Positions 35,739-44,354 of a DNA stretch of 56,618 nucleotides are shown piece by piece. This DNA is from Desulfobulbaceae bacterium (GTDB taxonomy: Bacteria > Desulfobacterota > Desulfobulbia > Desulfobulbales > Desulfobulbaceae), in the NCBI GenBank assembly GCA_011389815.1, contig JAABTP010000009.1:1-56618 (forward strand), given 5' to 3'. The translations under genes and the position numbers were made by a program. The notes under the pieces were generated by a model. That model had not been told where the DNA came from and did not search any database. It was given only the letters and a program-made list of their open reading frames with translations. Position 1 is the stretch's first letter. Every line of letters begins with the position of its first letter.

Positions 35739-36104
35739 TTAAAAGGCATTCTTGAGTAACTCAACCTGTATATTCTGTCCGTTCAGGTGGACAGCAACCA
35801 CATCAAAACGAACAGGAATCTCCCGACCTTGCACATAGGCAGCAGCAATCTTTGTTATCTGTTGTTGCTTACGAACATCCACTGCCTCAAAAGGACTGCC
35901 AAACTTTTTTGTGCGCCGGGTTTTTACCTCAATAAAAACGAAGTCCTCACCATCACGGGCAATGATATCCACCTCCCCGATCCGCAGACGAAAATTACGC
36001 TCCAGAATAGTGTAGCCCTGTTGCTCCAGATACCGGACTGCTGCCTCTTCACCTGTGTGTCCGGTTATTTTTCTGGAATCTTTGCGAGTGACTGAAGCTT
36101 TCAT
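35739..36104 (-). CDS. YraN-family (UPF0102) endonuclease-like protein
   Basis: This 121-residue protein has the restriction-endonuclease-like core of YraN: GEEAAVRYLEQQGYTILERN, GEVDIIARDG and FVFIEVKTRR, giving the D...ExK catalytic set. Function in cells is unclear; links to DNA processing have been proposed. It follows secA on the same strand after a strong hairpin. Confidence 0.9.
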   Translation of the reverse strand: MKASVTRKDSRKITGHTGEEAAVRYLEQQGYTILERNFRLRIGEVDIIARDGEDFVFIEVKTRRTKKFGSPFEAVDVRKQQQITKIAAAYVQGREIPVRFDVVAVHLNGQNIQVELLKNAF

Positions 36105-36112
36105 GGTAAACG

Positions 36113-36134
36113 ACCCCGCCCCAAGAAGCGGGGT
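36113..36134. terminator. Hairpin between secA and yraN
   Basis: ACCCCGC/GCGGGGT with an 8-nt loop lies in the 52-nt gap. In the plus direction ATTTT follows; in the minus direction there is only a short T-run, so it may attenuate rather than end secA transcription. Confidence 0.5.
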
Positions 36135-36156
36135 ATTTTCCTGAGATCAAATCTCC

Positions 36157-38715
36157 TTAGCTCAACCTGCCGCAACATTTTTTGTATTTTTGACCAGAGC
36201 CACAGGGGCAGGGAGCATTACGTCCGACTTTTTCTGTATCGCGGCGAACAGTTTTCGGACCCTCGTCATCAGCCCCGGCAGCTCTGGCCGAAAGTCGCAC
36301 CTGTTCCAGCTCTTCTTCCTGCCTGCGTCGCTGTTCTTCTTCAAAGCGATCCACTTCATCACTCTGAAGGATGCGGACATGCATCAGGGTGGTGATGGTT
36401 TGTTCTTTCACGGTCTCAATCATGGACTGGAAAAGCTCAAAGCCTTCGCGTTTGTACTCATCCAGAGGATTTTTCTGACCATAGCCACGCAGGCCGATCC
36501 CCTCTTTAAGATGATCCATATTGAGCAGATGTTCTTTCCACAGGGTATCCACCATCTGGAGCAGGATCATCCGCTCAATCTGGCGCATCTGGTCTGCCCG
36601 GTTACGTTCATCCTGGGCCTTATACGCCTCTTCAACAGCGGCTTGTAAGGTCTCCTGCAAGGAGTCAGCAGTAACCTCTGTGGGATCTGTATCCAGCCAG
36701 CCCGGCTTGATATTAAAGATCTCCTCAACGCGATCATTGAGAGCATCCCATTCCCAATCCTCTGGATGCTTACGCTCTTGAGCCGTCTCTCCCACAAGAC
36801 TTTCCACCAGCTCCTGCATCATATCTTTGATAGTCTCATGAACATCTTCACTCTCCAGCACCTTGCGCCGTTGGGTGTAGATGACCTCACGCTGTTTATT
36901 CATGACATCATCGTATTCCAGTAAATGCTTACGAATATCAAAGTTATGGCCTTCCACCTTGCGTTGGGCATTTTCAATGGCCTTGGAAATCATGGAATGC
37001 TCAATGGGTTCGTCCTCTTCCATGCCCAGTTTATCCATGATCGTGCCCAGTTTTCCTGAACCGAAGATGCGCAGCAGATCGTCTTCCAGGGAAAGGAAGA
37101 AGCGGGAGGAACCAGGATCGCCCTGACGACCGGAACGACCGCGTAACTGGTTATCAATCCGGCGGGATTCATGGCGGCTGGTGCCGAGAATATGGAGTCC
37201 ACCCACCTCCCGTACTCCTTCTCCCAGTTTAATATCAGTTCCACGGCCAGCCATATTAGTGGCAATGGTGATCTTGCCGGTTTGACCAGCATCAGCGATG
37301 ATTTCTGCCTCACGCTCATGATGCTTGGCATTCAGGACTTCGTGGGGAATCCGCTCTTCTTTGAGCATGCTGGAGATCTTTTCTGAAACATCAATGGATA
37401 TGGTGCCCACCAGCACAGGTTGGCCTTTTTCGTGCAGTTCTTTGATTTCCTGGACAATAGCTCGGTATTTGGCTGCCTGGTTTTTATAGATAACATCTGC
37501 ATAATCCTTTCGAACCATATCCCGGTTAGTCGGAATAATGACCACGTCCAGATCATAGATTTTTTTAAATTCCGGTGCCTCTGTGTCTGCTGTTCCGGTC
37601 ATACCGGCCAGCTTATCATACATCCGAAAATAATTCTGAAAGGTGATGGATGCTAAGGTTTGATTTTCCTTTTCAATGTTCACCCCTTCTTTTGCTTCCA
37701 GGGCCTGATGAAGACCATCTGAATAGCGCCGTCCTTCCATAGTTCGTCCGGTAAACTCATCAACAATGACTACTTCACCGTTCTTAACAATATAATCCAC
37801 ATCCCGCTGAAACAGGACATGGGCCTTGAGGGCCTGATTGATATGATGGAGTTGGTTGATATTGCGCGGGTCATAGAGATTATCCACACCCAGCAGTTCT
37901 TCTCCCAGCAGCACACCTTCGTCAGTAAGCAGAACCTGACGGGCCTTTTCATCCTTGGTGTAATGCTCCTCTTCCTGAAAATTCTTCATGATCCCGTCAA
38001 CCTTCGTGTACAGGTCAGTGGACATGTCTGCCGGGCCAGAGATGATCAGCGGGGTCCGGGCCTCATCAATCAGGATAGAGTCCACCTCATCAACAATGGC
38101 AAAATTAAAGCCGCGCTGACAAAATTCTGCGGTGTCAAACTTCATATTATCGCGCAGATAGTCAAAGCCAAACTCGTTATTGGTACCATAGGTCACATCT
38201 GCGTCATAGGCCTCTTTGCGGGCAGCATCGTCCATATCATGGACAATGGCCCCGGTGGTCAGACCAAGAAAATGATAGAGCTTGCCCATCCATTCCACAT
38301 CACGGCTGGCCAGATAATCATTAACCGTGACCACATGCACGCCTTTACCGCTCAGGGCGTTGAGATAGACCGCAGCAGTGGAGGTCAGGGTTTTGCCCTC
38401 ACCGGTTTTCATCTCAGCGATTTTACCCTGATGCAGGACAATACCACCAACGAGCTGGACATCATAATGCCGTTCTCCCAGCACCCGCTTTGCTGCTTCC
38501 CGGCAGACCGCAAAGGCTTCAGGCAGGAGATCATCCAAGGTTTCGCCGTCTGTATAACGCTGTTTGAATTCCTTGGTTTTAGCCTGTAATTGTATATCGC
38601 TTAATGGTTCTATATCGGGCTCAAGGTCGTTGATCTGATCAACCACCTTGAGCAATGCCTTGACCTCGCGATCGTTTTTGCTGCCAAATACTTTGGTTAA
38701 CGCTTTGTTTATCAT
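36157..38715 (-). CDS. secA: Preprotein translocase ATPase SecA
   Basis: This ~852-residue motor drives protein export through SecYEG. Walker A is [11 protein letters not shown], Walker B is [15 protein letters not shown], and the second nucleotide-binding fold contains [16 protein letters not shown] and [12 protein letters not shown]. The C-terminal SEC-C zinc tail [13 protein letters not shown], which binds SecB and ribosomes, is complete. The start at 38715 ([11 protein letters not shown]) is preferred to 38730 because homologues begin there. Confidence 0.97.
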   Translation of the reverse strand: MINKALTKVFGSKNDREVKALLKVVDQINDLEPDIEPLSDIQLQAKTKEFKQRYTDGETLDDLLPEAFAVCREAAKRVLGERHYDVQLVGGIVLHQGKIAEMKTGEGKTLTSTAAVYLNALSGKGVHVVTVNDYLASRDVEWMGKLYHFLGLTTGAIVHDMDDAARKEAYDADVTYGTNNEFGFDYLRDNMKFDTAEFCQRGFNFAIVDEVDSILIDEARTPLIISGPADMSTDLYTKVDGIMKNFQEEEHYTKDEKARQVLLTDEGVLLGEELLGVDNLYDPRNINQLHHINQALKAHVLFQRDVDYIVKNGEVVIVDEFTGRTMEGRRYSDGLHQALEAKEGVNIEKENQTLASITFQNYFRMYDKLAGMTGTADTEAPEFKKIYDLDVVIIPTNRDMVRKDYADVIYKNQAAKYRAIVQEIKELHEKGQPVLVGTISIDVSEKISSMLKEERIPHEVLNAKHHEREAEIIADAGQTGKITIATNMAGRGTDIKLGEGVREVGGLHILGTSRHESRRIDNQLRGRSGRQGDPGSSRFFLSLEDDLLRIFGSGKLGTIMDKLGMEEDEPIEHSMISKAIENAQRKVEGHNFDIRKHLLEYDDVMNKQREVIYTQRRKVLESEDVHETIKDMMQELVESLVGETAQERKHPEDWEWDALNDRVEEIFNIKPGWLDTDPTEVTADSLQETLQAAVEEAYKAQDERNRADQMRQIERMILLQMVDTLWKEHLLNMDHLKEGIGLRGYGQKNPLDEYKREGFELFQSMIETVKEQTITTLMHVRILQSDEVDRFEEEQRRRQEEELEQVRLSARAAGADDEGPKTVRRDTEKVGRNAPCPCGSGQKYKKCCGRLS

Positions 38716-38827
38716 TCTATCTCTCCGCAAGGAGAACCGGAGGTTCTCATTATTTTCTTTTTTGCGGGTAACCGCCGGTCAGTACCGACTGATACCGGTC
38801 ATCTCTTTTGTGTGTCTGCAGGATGCC

Positions 38828-38855
38828 GTAGGGGCACGGCACGCCGTGCCCCTAC
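38828..38855. repeat. Perfect solitary REP palindrome
   Basis: A 28-bp palindrome running from GTAGGGGCACGG to CCGTGCCCCTAC is the cleanest copy in the window. Its last bases provide the TAG stop of the acetyltransferase gene on the minus strand. Confidence 0.9.
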
Positions 38856-39364
38856 TTTTTCTCTGCCGTCCAGATCAGGGCCTCTTCGTCACAATCGGGA
38901 AACTTGGGACATTGGAGACAGTCGCTCCATATTTTATGGGGGAGATCATTCTTCTCAATATCAATAAAACCGAGCTTTTTAAAAAAATTCGCCTGATACG
39001 TCAAGGTGAAGACCCGACCGATCTCCAGGCTCCATGCCTCATCAAGGCAGGAATGGAGCAAATGCCTGCCAATCCCCTTGCCCTGGTGATGTTCTGCAAC
39101 AGCCAAAGAACGTATTTCTGCCAGGTTTTCCCAACAAATATGCAGAGCACAGACCCCCTGAATACCCTTGTCATCAAACACAACAAAGTCACGTAGTTGA
39201 TCATAGAGCGAGCTGATAGAGCGCCCCAGGAGCAGGCCCTTGGTGGCGAATTGCTGTAAGAGACTGTGGATCTCCTTTACATCGCTCATCCGGGCCGGAC
39301 GGATTGAGCTACTCGTTAAACCCGGTGCAGGAGTACATCTGCAATCTGTTGTACAAGTCTTCAT
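38852..39364 (-). CDS. GNAT acetyltransferase, short ArgA type
   Basis: This 170-residue GNAT protein has SSIRPARMSDVKEIHSLLQQ, GLLLGRSISSLYDQLRDF, the acetyl-CoA motif EHHQGKGIGRHLL and a C-terminal CPKFPDCDEEA. This matches the short N-acetylglutamate synthases of Desulfobacterota that start arginine synthesis. The N-terminal CTTDCRC is unusual, and an internal start at MSDVK is possible. The last codons overlap a REP that supplies the stop. Confidence 0.85.
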   Translation of the reverse strand: MKTCTTDCRCTPAPGLTSSSIRPARMSDVKEIHSLLQQFATKGLLLGRSISSLYDQLRDFVVFDDKGIQGVCALHICWENLAEIRSLAVAEHHQGKGIGRHLLHSCLDEAWSLEIGRVFTLTYQANFFKKLGFIDIEKNDLPHKIWSDCLQCPKFPDCDEEALIWTAEKK

Positions 39365-39474
39365 TATGGAGTGTCAAATTATTCAAAATTTTTCCAAGGT
39401 ACCTCTTTACCGTTCGTTGGTCAAGGGGACAAATGGTTTATATATAATATCAGCCTGATAAGTTATCTCCCTGC

Positions 39475-39849
39475 TCAAGGCCTCTGATGCAGGGGAGATT
39501 CGTGTGGGGAAATGCGTTTTTTTCGTTCTCTGGGCTGGATATAGATCGCAGGGGGATCAACCTGTTCAATATTGGGTTGTTCAATATCAGGTACTGTTGC
39601 CTCCAGCTGTGTTTCCGGTATAGCTTCTTGTGCAGCCTCTTGTGAATTTTCCTGTGCAGCCGGAGCTGGGGCAGAAGGACAGGGGGATATGATTGTCCGC
39701 CCTGCCCAGACGCCAATAAAAAACATCCAGAGAAACAAACAAGAGGCGACCAGGGCTATCCCGGCAACTCCGTTAAGGCTCAGTTGAAAGGTAAAATGTT
39801 TAACTGGTGCTTTTTGAGAAGCAGCCGTATTTTTTTTACGTGGAGGCAT
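39475..39849 (-). CDS. Single-pass membrane hypothetical protein
   Basis: This 124-residue protein has a basic start (MPPRKKNTAASQK), one transmembrane segment (IALVASCLFLWMFFIGVWAG) and a Pro/Glu-rich tail. This is the design of the N-terminal part of SPOR-domain cell-envelope proteins, but the SPOR domain itself is missing. It may be a shortened relative. The gap downstream to 38852's start is short. Confidence 0.5.
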   Translation of the reverse strand: MPPRKKNTAASQKAPVKHFTFQLSLNGVAGIALVASCLFLWMFFIGVWAGRTIISPCPSAPAPAAQENSQEAAQEAIPETQLEATVPDIEQPNIEQVDPPAIYIQPRERKKRISPHESPLHQRP

Positions 39850-40403
39850 GAAAAACTACGCAATGTTAACAGAATACACAAGACAAGTTGTGCTTAGCTT
39901 ATTTTGTCCTATCATCCCATAATCAGGGTTTCTTTTCAAACATTTATTCATCAGGCATTCTTATCCCGAGAGCATGATGTACGTCTTTGGGAATTCTCAG
40001 AAAGGGATTTGGCCAGATTCTGAGGTTTCAAAACCCGAACTTTTCCCGGCTGAAGCTGATTGCACTCTTGAAAACCTCTTTGTTTTTATTGAAAAAAACT
40101 GGGAAAAATTTTTTTTAATGATAAAGGTTTCCTGGCAGCAGCATGGCATTTTTCCTATGTTAAAGTAGAAATACACTTTGCTATTAACTATGTAAAAAGA
40201 AAACTGCAAACAGGACATTTTTGAGAATACTCCTGGTTGTTAATATAAAAAACAAACAGCCAGAGCGGGATTGACCCTAGATATGCTTCCGGGCGAGTTG
40301 CTGTCAGGGATTTAGTGAGTAAAGGAGCCTCTCTCCTTGCTGTTTTCCAAAGAGAAGGAGTAGAAAGGCGGTACCAACAAAACAGAGCTTCAGCAATAAA
40401 GGC

Positions 40404-40429
40404 TTCCCAAGCCGGAGCTTGGGAACCAG
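40404..40429. repeat. Palindrome TTCCCAAGCCGGAGCTTGGG, copy 1
   Basis: The 26-bp word including the trailing AACCAG is identical to 46549-46574. It sits just past the cfa stop codon. The remaining sequence from 39850 to here has no gene I can support. Confidence 0.75.
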
Positions 40430-40447
40430 GAAATACCATCGGAGCCT

Positions 40448-41626
40448 TTAATCTGCCTTTGCATGTTCCTGAGAAAAAGAGAAGCGTCGTGTTGAACGAT
40501 ACGACCGCCTTCCTGCGCGCTTGCTTAAGACTATCTGCCAGAGCTGTCCCCGTCGTGAACGGAAAACACCGGCGCAGGAGAGCAGATAATATTTCCACAT
40601 ACGGTAGAATCGCTGATCGTACCGGTGTTTCAGTTTGTCCCATCCCTCATCAAAGCGTTTCATCCACGTCATTAGAGTGCGGTCATAATTATGACCGAAA
40701 CTATGCCAGTCCTCAATCAGAAAAAGGCCGTCCGCCGCTTGAGCGATATCTGCGGCAGAAGGCAGTTTGCCGTTGGGAAAGATATATTTGTTTAACCACG
40801 GATCAAAGGATCGTGATGTTTTGTATCTGCCGATGGTATGTAAAAGAAACAGGCCGTGATCCGCAAGCAGATCCGCCGCTTTAGTGAAATAGGTACGATA
40901 ATTTTTCAGGCCGACATGCTCAAACATGCCCACTGAGACAATCTTGTCGAAAACTCCGTCTAACTCCCGGTAATCGATAAGCTCGATCCGCACCGGCAAC
41001 CCCTTACAGTATGCCGAGGCAAGATCTTGTTGTTCCTGCGACACTGTGATGCCAACCGCCTCCACACCATAGTATTCAGCCGCATAGCTGACCAGACCGC
41101 CCCAGCCGCAACCTATATCCAGCAGGCGTTCACCCTTGCTGAGTTTCAGCTTCTGACAAATCATGTCCAGTTTGTTTTTTTGAGCCTGTTCCAATGTATT
41201 CGCATTTTCCCAATAGGCGCAGGAATAGCTCATAGTCGGATCCAGCATGATTTCAAAAAGGTCATTGCCGATGTCGTAATGCTGTTCACCCACCTGGAAG
41301 GCACGTTTATAGTTCTGCAGATTCCGCAGTTTGTTGTATACCGCCTTGATACCAAGTTTGAGTTTCTGTCGCTTTGACACCGTCTTTTCGATGTCTTCGA
41401 TACTGAGTAAACGATCAAATAACTGATCAAGGGCCGGGCAGTCCCATTGCCCATCCATGTACGCTTCACCGAAACCCAACGAACCCTGCGAGAGGATGCG
41501 TTGATAGACGACCGGATCATGTACGGTAATGTCCCAGGGCTGATCGCCGTTAAAGGCCACACCTGCATTTTTTGCCAGGTCAAACAGGATTTTCGGGGGA
41601 AGTAGAGCTTCTTGTACATTTGACAT
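40448..41626 (-). CDS. cfa: Cyclopropane-fatty-acyl-phospholipid synthase
   Basis: This 392-residue SAM-dependent enzyme adds a methylene bridge to unsaturated acyl chains in membrane lipids. It has the substrate-binding N-terminal domain with GLGFGEAYMDGQWDC-like sequence, the conserved QHYDIGNDLFEIMLD and MSYSCAYW motifs, and the SAM site LLDIGCGWGGL. SVGMFEHVG, HTIGR and the C-terminal GHNYDRTLMTW follow. A strong AGGAGG precedes the ATG. The last ~25 residues are basic and atypical. Confidence 0.95.
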   Translation of the reverse strand: MSNVQEALLPPKILFDLAKNAGVAFNGDQPWDITVHDPVVYQRILSQGSLGFGEAYMDGQWDCPALDQLFDRLLSIEDIEKTVSKRQKLKLGIKAVYNKLRNLQNYKRAFQVGEQHYDIGNDLFEIMLDPTMSYSCAYWENANTLEQAQKNKLDMICQKLKLSKGERLLDIGCGWGGLVSYAAEYYGVEAVGITVSQEQQDLASAYCKGLPVRIELIDYRELDGVFDKIVSVGMFEHVGLKNYRTYFTKAADLLADHGLFLLHTIGRYKTSRSFDPWLNKYIFPNGKLPSAADIAQAADGLFLIEDWHSFGHNYDRTLMTWMKRFDEGWDKLKHRYDQRFYRMWKYYLLSCAGVFRSRRGQLWQIVLSKRAGRRSYRSTRRFSFSQEHAKAD

Positions 41627-41778
41627 TGCATTCTCCTCCTTTCTCTGTTGTGATGTATTGGTTCTCAGAAAGATAATGGATACCTCCTTTTTCGATCAAT
41701 TCCTAAACATGTGGCTCGATATCGGCTGAAACTCTCTGAATTTCCGGGATGGAAGGCAGTTCGTAAGGAATCTGTAGA

Positions 41779-42039
41779 TCAGAAAACCCAAGTACCCAGG
41801 AGCAGCAATGCTGCCGATAGAGCAACCAGATAGAATGCCGCTGAACTGAGCACGGGGATGGCTATGAACGAACCGAGCATACCGGCAATGAACACGACCA
41901 TGGCGGCATTCCACAGGTTTCGACTTGGCCTATGTAATTTGTGATCTTCACAGTATAGTTCCTCCTTGCAACAGGTTGTTCTTGACTGGAAAGGACACCA
42001 TCTTGTATCCAGTGTGTTGTCCGCTTGCGTTGTATTCAA
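41779..42039 (-). CDS. Possible small membrane protein
   Basis: An 86-codon frame (TTG start) has a Cys-containing head and two hydrophobic segments (AAMVVFIAGMLGSFIAIPVL and AAFYLVALSAALLLLG). It lacks a good start signal and no family is recognised. It lies upstream of cfa on the same strand. Confidence 0.3.
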   Translation of the reverse strand: MNTTQADNTLDTRWCPFQSRTTCCKEELYCEDHKLHRPSRNLWNAAMVVFIAGMLGSFIAIPVLSSAAFYLVALSAALLLLGTWVF

Positions 42040-42045
42040 GCAGGC

Positions 42046-42288
42046 CTAGAAATTCCTATATTGGACTATTGCATTATTTACGCTCTGTGCCCATTTGGCA
42101 AAGATTGCTGAGTTGCGTACCTTTCTGTATTGATCTTGCTTTTGGCCGTTCTTATTCAGTTTTGTGCCTTGAAGAATTTCTACACCTAGAAGATTCATCA
42201 GATCATCGCTGCACTGCATTGCCAGGGCAACCGATTTTTCAAGGTGGAAGCTGTGCTCTTCATAGGAATCGCTTCCGTAGAGTTTCAT
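42046..42288 (-). CDS. Possible small hypothetical protein
   Basis: An 80-codon frame starts MKLYGSDSYEEHSFHLEKSV. It is hydrophilic and mostly helical, with an ATG but a weak ribosome-binding site. No family is recognised. It lies directly upstream of the weak membrane frame on the same strand. Confidence 0.3.
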   Translation of the reverse strand: MKLYGSDSYEEHSFHLEKSVALAMQCSDDLMNLLGVEILQGTKLNKNGQKQDQYRKVRNSAIFAKWAQSVNNAIVQYRNF

Positions 42289-42438
42289 CTTTTACCCGAG
42301 AAATCTACAAAGCACATCCCCCCATGTCAACGGGGAAAATTCAGCAAAGATTGGTGTGCTGGATATGAAGCTATAAGAGGTTCCATTTCCTTTCAGCAGG
42401 AGATATACTGAAACCATCCTCATCGGGAGAGCGTCCTG

Positions 42439-42616
42439 CTGGAACGGGAGAAAAACTCATTGCAGCAGGAAAATGTCTTCCCGGATCGACAGAAATTCCA
42501 CTGCAGCAGGAAGAAAGCATTCTGGAGTGGGAAAAGATGGTACTGAAGCAGGCAAAAATCATTCTGTAACGGGAGAAAACGGGTCTGCAGCGGGAGAAAA
42601 CGACTTTGCAGCATTG
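42439..42616. repeat. 21-bp-period tandem array, locus 2
   Basis: Eight units, seven of 21 bp and one of 20 bp, begin CTG/TTG/CCG and carry (A/C)GGGAGAAA- or CAGGAAAAT-type cores, matching the array at 29910. Plus-strand heptads start with leucine (LEREKNS, LQQENVF). The array runs into the 3' end of the vapC-like gene on the other strand. Confidence 0.8.
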
Positions 42617-43062
42617 CAAGGCCATTTTTGCTTGCCGCACCCGCTTCTCTTCCAGAAAATATTGACAAGAAAGCCATGACCCCCAAAAACAACCAACTCC
42701 CCCCTGCCACCTCCTTTGTCAGCGGCATCATCCGCTTCTGCCTGTGCCGCAAGCATTCGATCAAAAGGGTCGCGGTGCTCCATTTTCCATTCCCCGGCAA
42801 GCTGGGCATGATCAGTACCGACAGGAAGGGCGGTGAACCCGACCCCGCAGATCCATTTCGGAACATTTCGAGCCACTGTTTCGGCCTGAGGCAGCTTGCC
42901 GAGGCGGAATTTCGTTGTAATCTCCCAGACCGAGGCCGCACTTATCAGGATTGTATTCTCCGCCTCCACGATATGTCCCCTGATTTCTGCAGGCAAATGC
43001 GGATCATCAAAAAGCCACCACAGGAAAATATGCGTATCAAGAAGCAGGGTTATTTTTCCCAT
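42559..43062 (-). pseudogene. VapC-like PIN toxin with degraded C-terminus
   Basis: The first ~100 residues are a good PIN RNase: LLLDTHIFLWWLFDD (first Asp), ISAASVWEITTK (Glu) and HRDPFDRMLAAQAEADD (two Asp). A typical VapC then ends within 25 residues with a VTxD-type motif. Here a Gly-rich stretch and about 35 residues read from the 21-bp array replace it, pointing to a frameshift and loss of the natural stop. It overlaps the antitoxin by 13 nt with a GAGGAG start site. Activity is doubtful. Confidence 0.7.
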
Positions 43063-43274
43063 GCCTGCAACTCCTCTTCCGGTAGTGCTTCAAAGAATTC
43101 TTCGGTCACTGCGCCCCGAGCAATGCCGGGCCGTCTTTTCTTCGGCTGCGCCAGCGGAACAAGTTTTGCATACGGTTTCCCGGCCTTGGCGATAACGATT
43201 TCTTCGCCAGCATGAACACGGGTCAGCAGTCTGGAAAGATGTGTCTTTGCATCATGGACGTTAACGGTTTCCAT
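43050..43274 (-). CDS. Phd/YefM-family antitoxin of the VapC-like gene
   Basis: This 74-residue protein starts METVNVHDAKTHLSRLL and contains EEIVIAKAGKPYAKLVPLA, the Phd/YefM signature. The tail KKRRPGIARGAVTEEFFEAL is typical of VapC partners. The start at 43274 has AGGAG; the frame is open to 43307. It is upstream of and overlaps the PIN gene. Confidence 0.9.
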   Translation of the reverse strand: METVNVHDAKTHLSRLLTRVHAGEEIVIAKAGKPYAKLVPLAQPKKRRPGIARGAVTEEFFEALPEEELQAWEK

Positions 43275-43436
43275 TACTCCTTCCTCTTTTTTTAAACTTA
43301 GTCTCATGACTTAGTTTATCCGGTCTTGCCGAAGAAGAAAAGGAATAATAGAGCAGCACAGATTGCTGCCCGGCGGGACGGAATGCTCATCCCGCTGGGC
43401 GCATCTACGAGTTAGGGGGGGAGCCTATTTTCTGTG

Positions 43437-43546
43437 CCCGGCGTTGAAACACCGGGCTATTTTCGGCAGTCCCTCCGGGACGCTGTTTCCCGGATATCCC
43501 CACCCCGGAGGGGCGATTGATAATAGCCCACCGTTTTAACGGTGGG
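43437..43546. repeat. Hairpin-rich repeat element downstream of tetR
   Basis: The segment contains CCCGG-N10-CCGGG (43437-43456), CCCTCCGGGAC, CCCCGGAGGGGC and CCCACCGTTTTAACGGTGGG (43527-43546). This chain of small palindromes resembles a dispersed repeat rather than a gene. It could also end tetR transcription. Confidence 0.5.
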
Positions 43547-43553
43547 TGGCTTC

Positions 43554-44162
43554 TCATACCATATCCTCCGCCCGCAACCCCAGTAAATAATTACGCACCA
43601 GAGACTCGGCCAGCACCTCGGCGGATTCCGCATGGACAACGTCCAGCTTGCCGCTCATCGCAAGGGCGCAGATTCCGTGCAGCCCGGCCCAAAGCACCCG
43701 TGCGGCTCGCTCCGCCCTTTCGTTGTCATCAGCCACCAATGGTGCCGTCATCCGGGTGACCAATAAAAAGAGGTCGTCCACCTGTTGCTGATGCCATTCT
43801 GGTAAAGTGCTTCCCGGTGCCAGCTTATGCTCAAGCACTAAAGACCAGAGATTATAATTTTCCCGACAAAAGGCGACATAGGATTGCCCTAATCCTATTA
43901 AGGCGGCAAGCGCATCATCCTTCTGCCCGGTGTCCGCCAGCAGCCGGGATTGCAATTCGCTCAGGGTGGTGCTGTTTACTGTCAGGATAATTTCATCCAG
44001 ATTACTAAAGACATTATATATTGTGCCGACTGCACAGCCGATCTTCTTGGCGATTTTCCTGATACTTAAAGAGGTCGAACCATGCGCCATAACCATTTCT
44101 GTTGAAACTTCAATAACAGTGGCCCGCAATTGCCCGTACTCCACTTTTTGCCCACGTCCCAT
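43554..44162 (-). CDS. TetR/AcrR-family transcriptional regulator
   Basis: This ~202-residue repressor-type protein has an N-terminal helix-turn-helix (TSLSIRKIAKKIGCAVGTIYNVF) and a ligand-binding C-terminal domain with the TetR_C pattern LVLEHKLAPG and RAARVLWAGLHGICAL. The start at 44162 (MGRGQKVEYG) has AAGGAG upstream; the frame is open to 44258 but would cover an operator. It is divergent from the VIT/VWA gene, and three matching palindromes lie between them, so it very likely controls both. Confidence 0.9.
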   Translation of the reverse strand: MGRGQKVEYGQLRATVIEVSTEMVMAHGSTSLSIRKIAKKIGCAVGTIYNVFSNLDEIILTVNSTTLSELQSRLLADTGQKDDALAALIGLGQSYVAFCRENYNLWSLVLEHKLAPGSTLPEWHQQQVDDLFLLVTRMTAPLVADDNERAERAARVLWAGLHGICALAMSGKLDVVHAESAEVLAESLVRNYLLGLRAEDMV

Positions 44163-44244
44163 AAGCACTCCTTGTAATTTTGGCCTTTTGTTTTTCCTGT
44201 AAGACCATCGTACAAAAAAAAGGAGAGAAAGGAAAGAATTTACT

Positions 44245-44325
44245 TGAACAGTGTTCAATAAAATTGTACGGTAGAGATGTGAACGGTGTTCATATATTTT
44301 TTACTTTAAAGTTGAACAATGTTCA
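44245..44325. promoter_or_regulatory. Three TetR-type operators TGAACNNTGTTCA
   Basis: The 13-bp palindrome occurs at 44245-44257 (centre AG), 44280-44292 (GG) and 44313-44325 (AA) between the tetR gene and the VIT/VWA gene, with start-to-start spacings of 35 and 33 bp, close to three helical turns. The arms are identical in all three. They are the obvious binding sites for the adjacent TetR protein. Confidence 0.85.
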
Positions 44326-44354
44326 TAAAACCAACCCTAATTCGGAGGAAAACC

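Noticed and set aside
39974-40168. 64-codon plus-strand frame between the membrane protein and cfa
   Set aside because: No ribosome-binding site, no family match, and an AT-rich tail; probably chance.
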